Positions 63,738-64,000 of a DNA stretch of 64,000 bases are shown in pieces. Where the stretch lies: contig NZ_JABWRZ020000001.1 of the NCBI RefSeq assembly GCF_014269185.2, positions 3,559,001-3,623,000 of the forward strand, written 5' to 3'. The stretch's first letter is position 1. Each line of letters starts with the position of its first letter. This DNA is from Pseudomonas oryzicola (GTDB taxonomy: Bacteria > Pseudomonadota > Gammaproteobacteria > Pseudomonadales > Pseudomonadaceae). The notes below the pieces were generated by a model. The model was not told the origin of the DNA and searched no databases. It saw nothing but the letters and a program-made list of their open reading frames with translations. The position numbers were made by a program, and so were the translations under genes.

Positions 63738-64000
63738 GGCTCTAGCTTTATTTAGCGGGCTGGATGCCGTCGTATCGCCTAGACGGGATGACCTAATTGT
63801 GATGGGTAGCGCTGACCTGGACGCCTCACAACTGCCCTCGCTAGCGAAATGGTGGGCCTGCGCCGTAGCTCCTACCATACGCTACGAGCAAGAGGCGGAC
63901 CTTCCCAGCACCCGCTAGCATCCATCTCATCGAGGATGCGCTATGCCAAGCTCCATCTGGCGGATCGGGCAGCCCCATAACAGAAGGACGGTAGCCTACT
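63738..64000. other. Right end of the window, no feature seen
   Basis: I see no gene, repeat or RNA in the last 263 bases. Confidence 0.4.

Noticed and set aside
1..64000. tRNA or rRNA genes
   Set aside because: Reading by eye, I found no T-arm motif followed by an acceptor stem, and no rRNA sequence.

Overview
The window comes from a Pseudomonas of the putida group. The evidence is high-GC DNA with gene content and order that, from memory, track the P. putida KT2440 chromosome: mnh antiporter, dksA2-like gene, fadDx-fadB2x-fadAx-fadEx-fadBx, phnWX, trhP, iutA/iutY, fdsGBAD and spuC. No database search was run. No rRNA, tRNA or CRISPR array was seen.

Layout. 1-4.3 kb: end of a seven-subunit Mrp/Mnh cation/proton antiporter operon (A partial, C, D, E, F, G). 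4.3-6.2 kb: small proteins and a zinc-free DksA2-type regulator. 6.5-12.1 kb: five-gene beta-oxidation operon (enoyl-CoA hydratase, acyl-CoA dehydrogenase, thiolase, SDR 3-hydroxyacyl-CoA dehydrogenase, acyl-CoA synthetase). 12.2-21.3 kb: two giant tandem paralogues with a dermonecrotic-toxin-like N-terminus, leucine-rich repeats and a NEL (IpaH-type) E3 ligase-like C-terminus; one keeps a CxD cysteine, the other has lysine there. 21.3-25.4 kb: AraC and LysR regulators and the 2-aminoethylphosphonate pathway phnW-phnX. 25.4-31.8 kb: AI-2E-type transporter, trhP, a secreted DUF411 metal-binding protein, DinB-like protein, zapE, a soluble sugar dehydrogenase and a small secreted protein. 32-35 kb: agmatinase-family enzyme, polyamine-binding protein and divergent LysR. 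35.2-39 kb: siderophore receptor iutA and the sigma/anti-sigma hybrid iutY with Fur-like sites. 39-42 kb: WHy lipoprotein, small proteins, miaE, a tandem universal stress protein with an Anr box, then a 99-bp tandem REP-type repeat. 42.3-47.5 kb: NAD-dependent molybdenum formate dehydrogenase fdsGBA-D. 47.7-50.1 kb: secreted, membrane and HAD proteins. 50.2-55.1 kb: polyamine catabolism genes bracketed by two paralogous HTH-cupin regulators. 55.3-58.4 kb: arsRBC and an AraC/GyrI regulator. 58.6-60.3 kb: two related proteins of unknown family.

60.8-62.8 kb is a decayed mobile element: an Rz-like lysis remnant, a broken phage-type gene, a tyrosine integrase with an apparent internal deletion and a nonsense codon, and directly beside it the first 28 codons of dusA ending at its APMMDW motif, a known integration target. 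An ankyrin-repeat gene follows. This suggests successive insertions into dusA.

Points I rate highest: the CxD-positive/CxD-negative NEL pair; the dusA-targeted remnant; Anr boxes upstream of trhP and the usp gene; iutY with Ala-Ala where FecR proteins usually have the Gly-Thr self-cleavage pair; the unrecognised protein pair at 58.6-60.3 kb; and the long operator-like inverted repeat at 55.12 kb.
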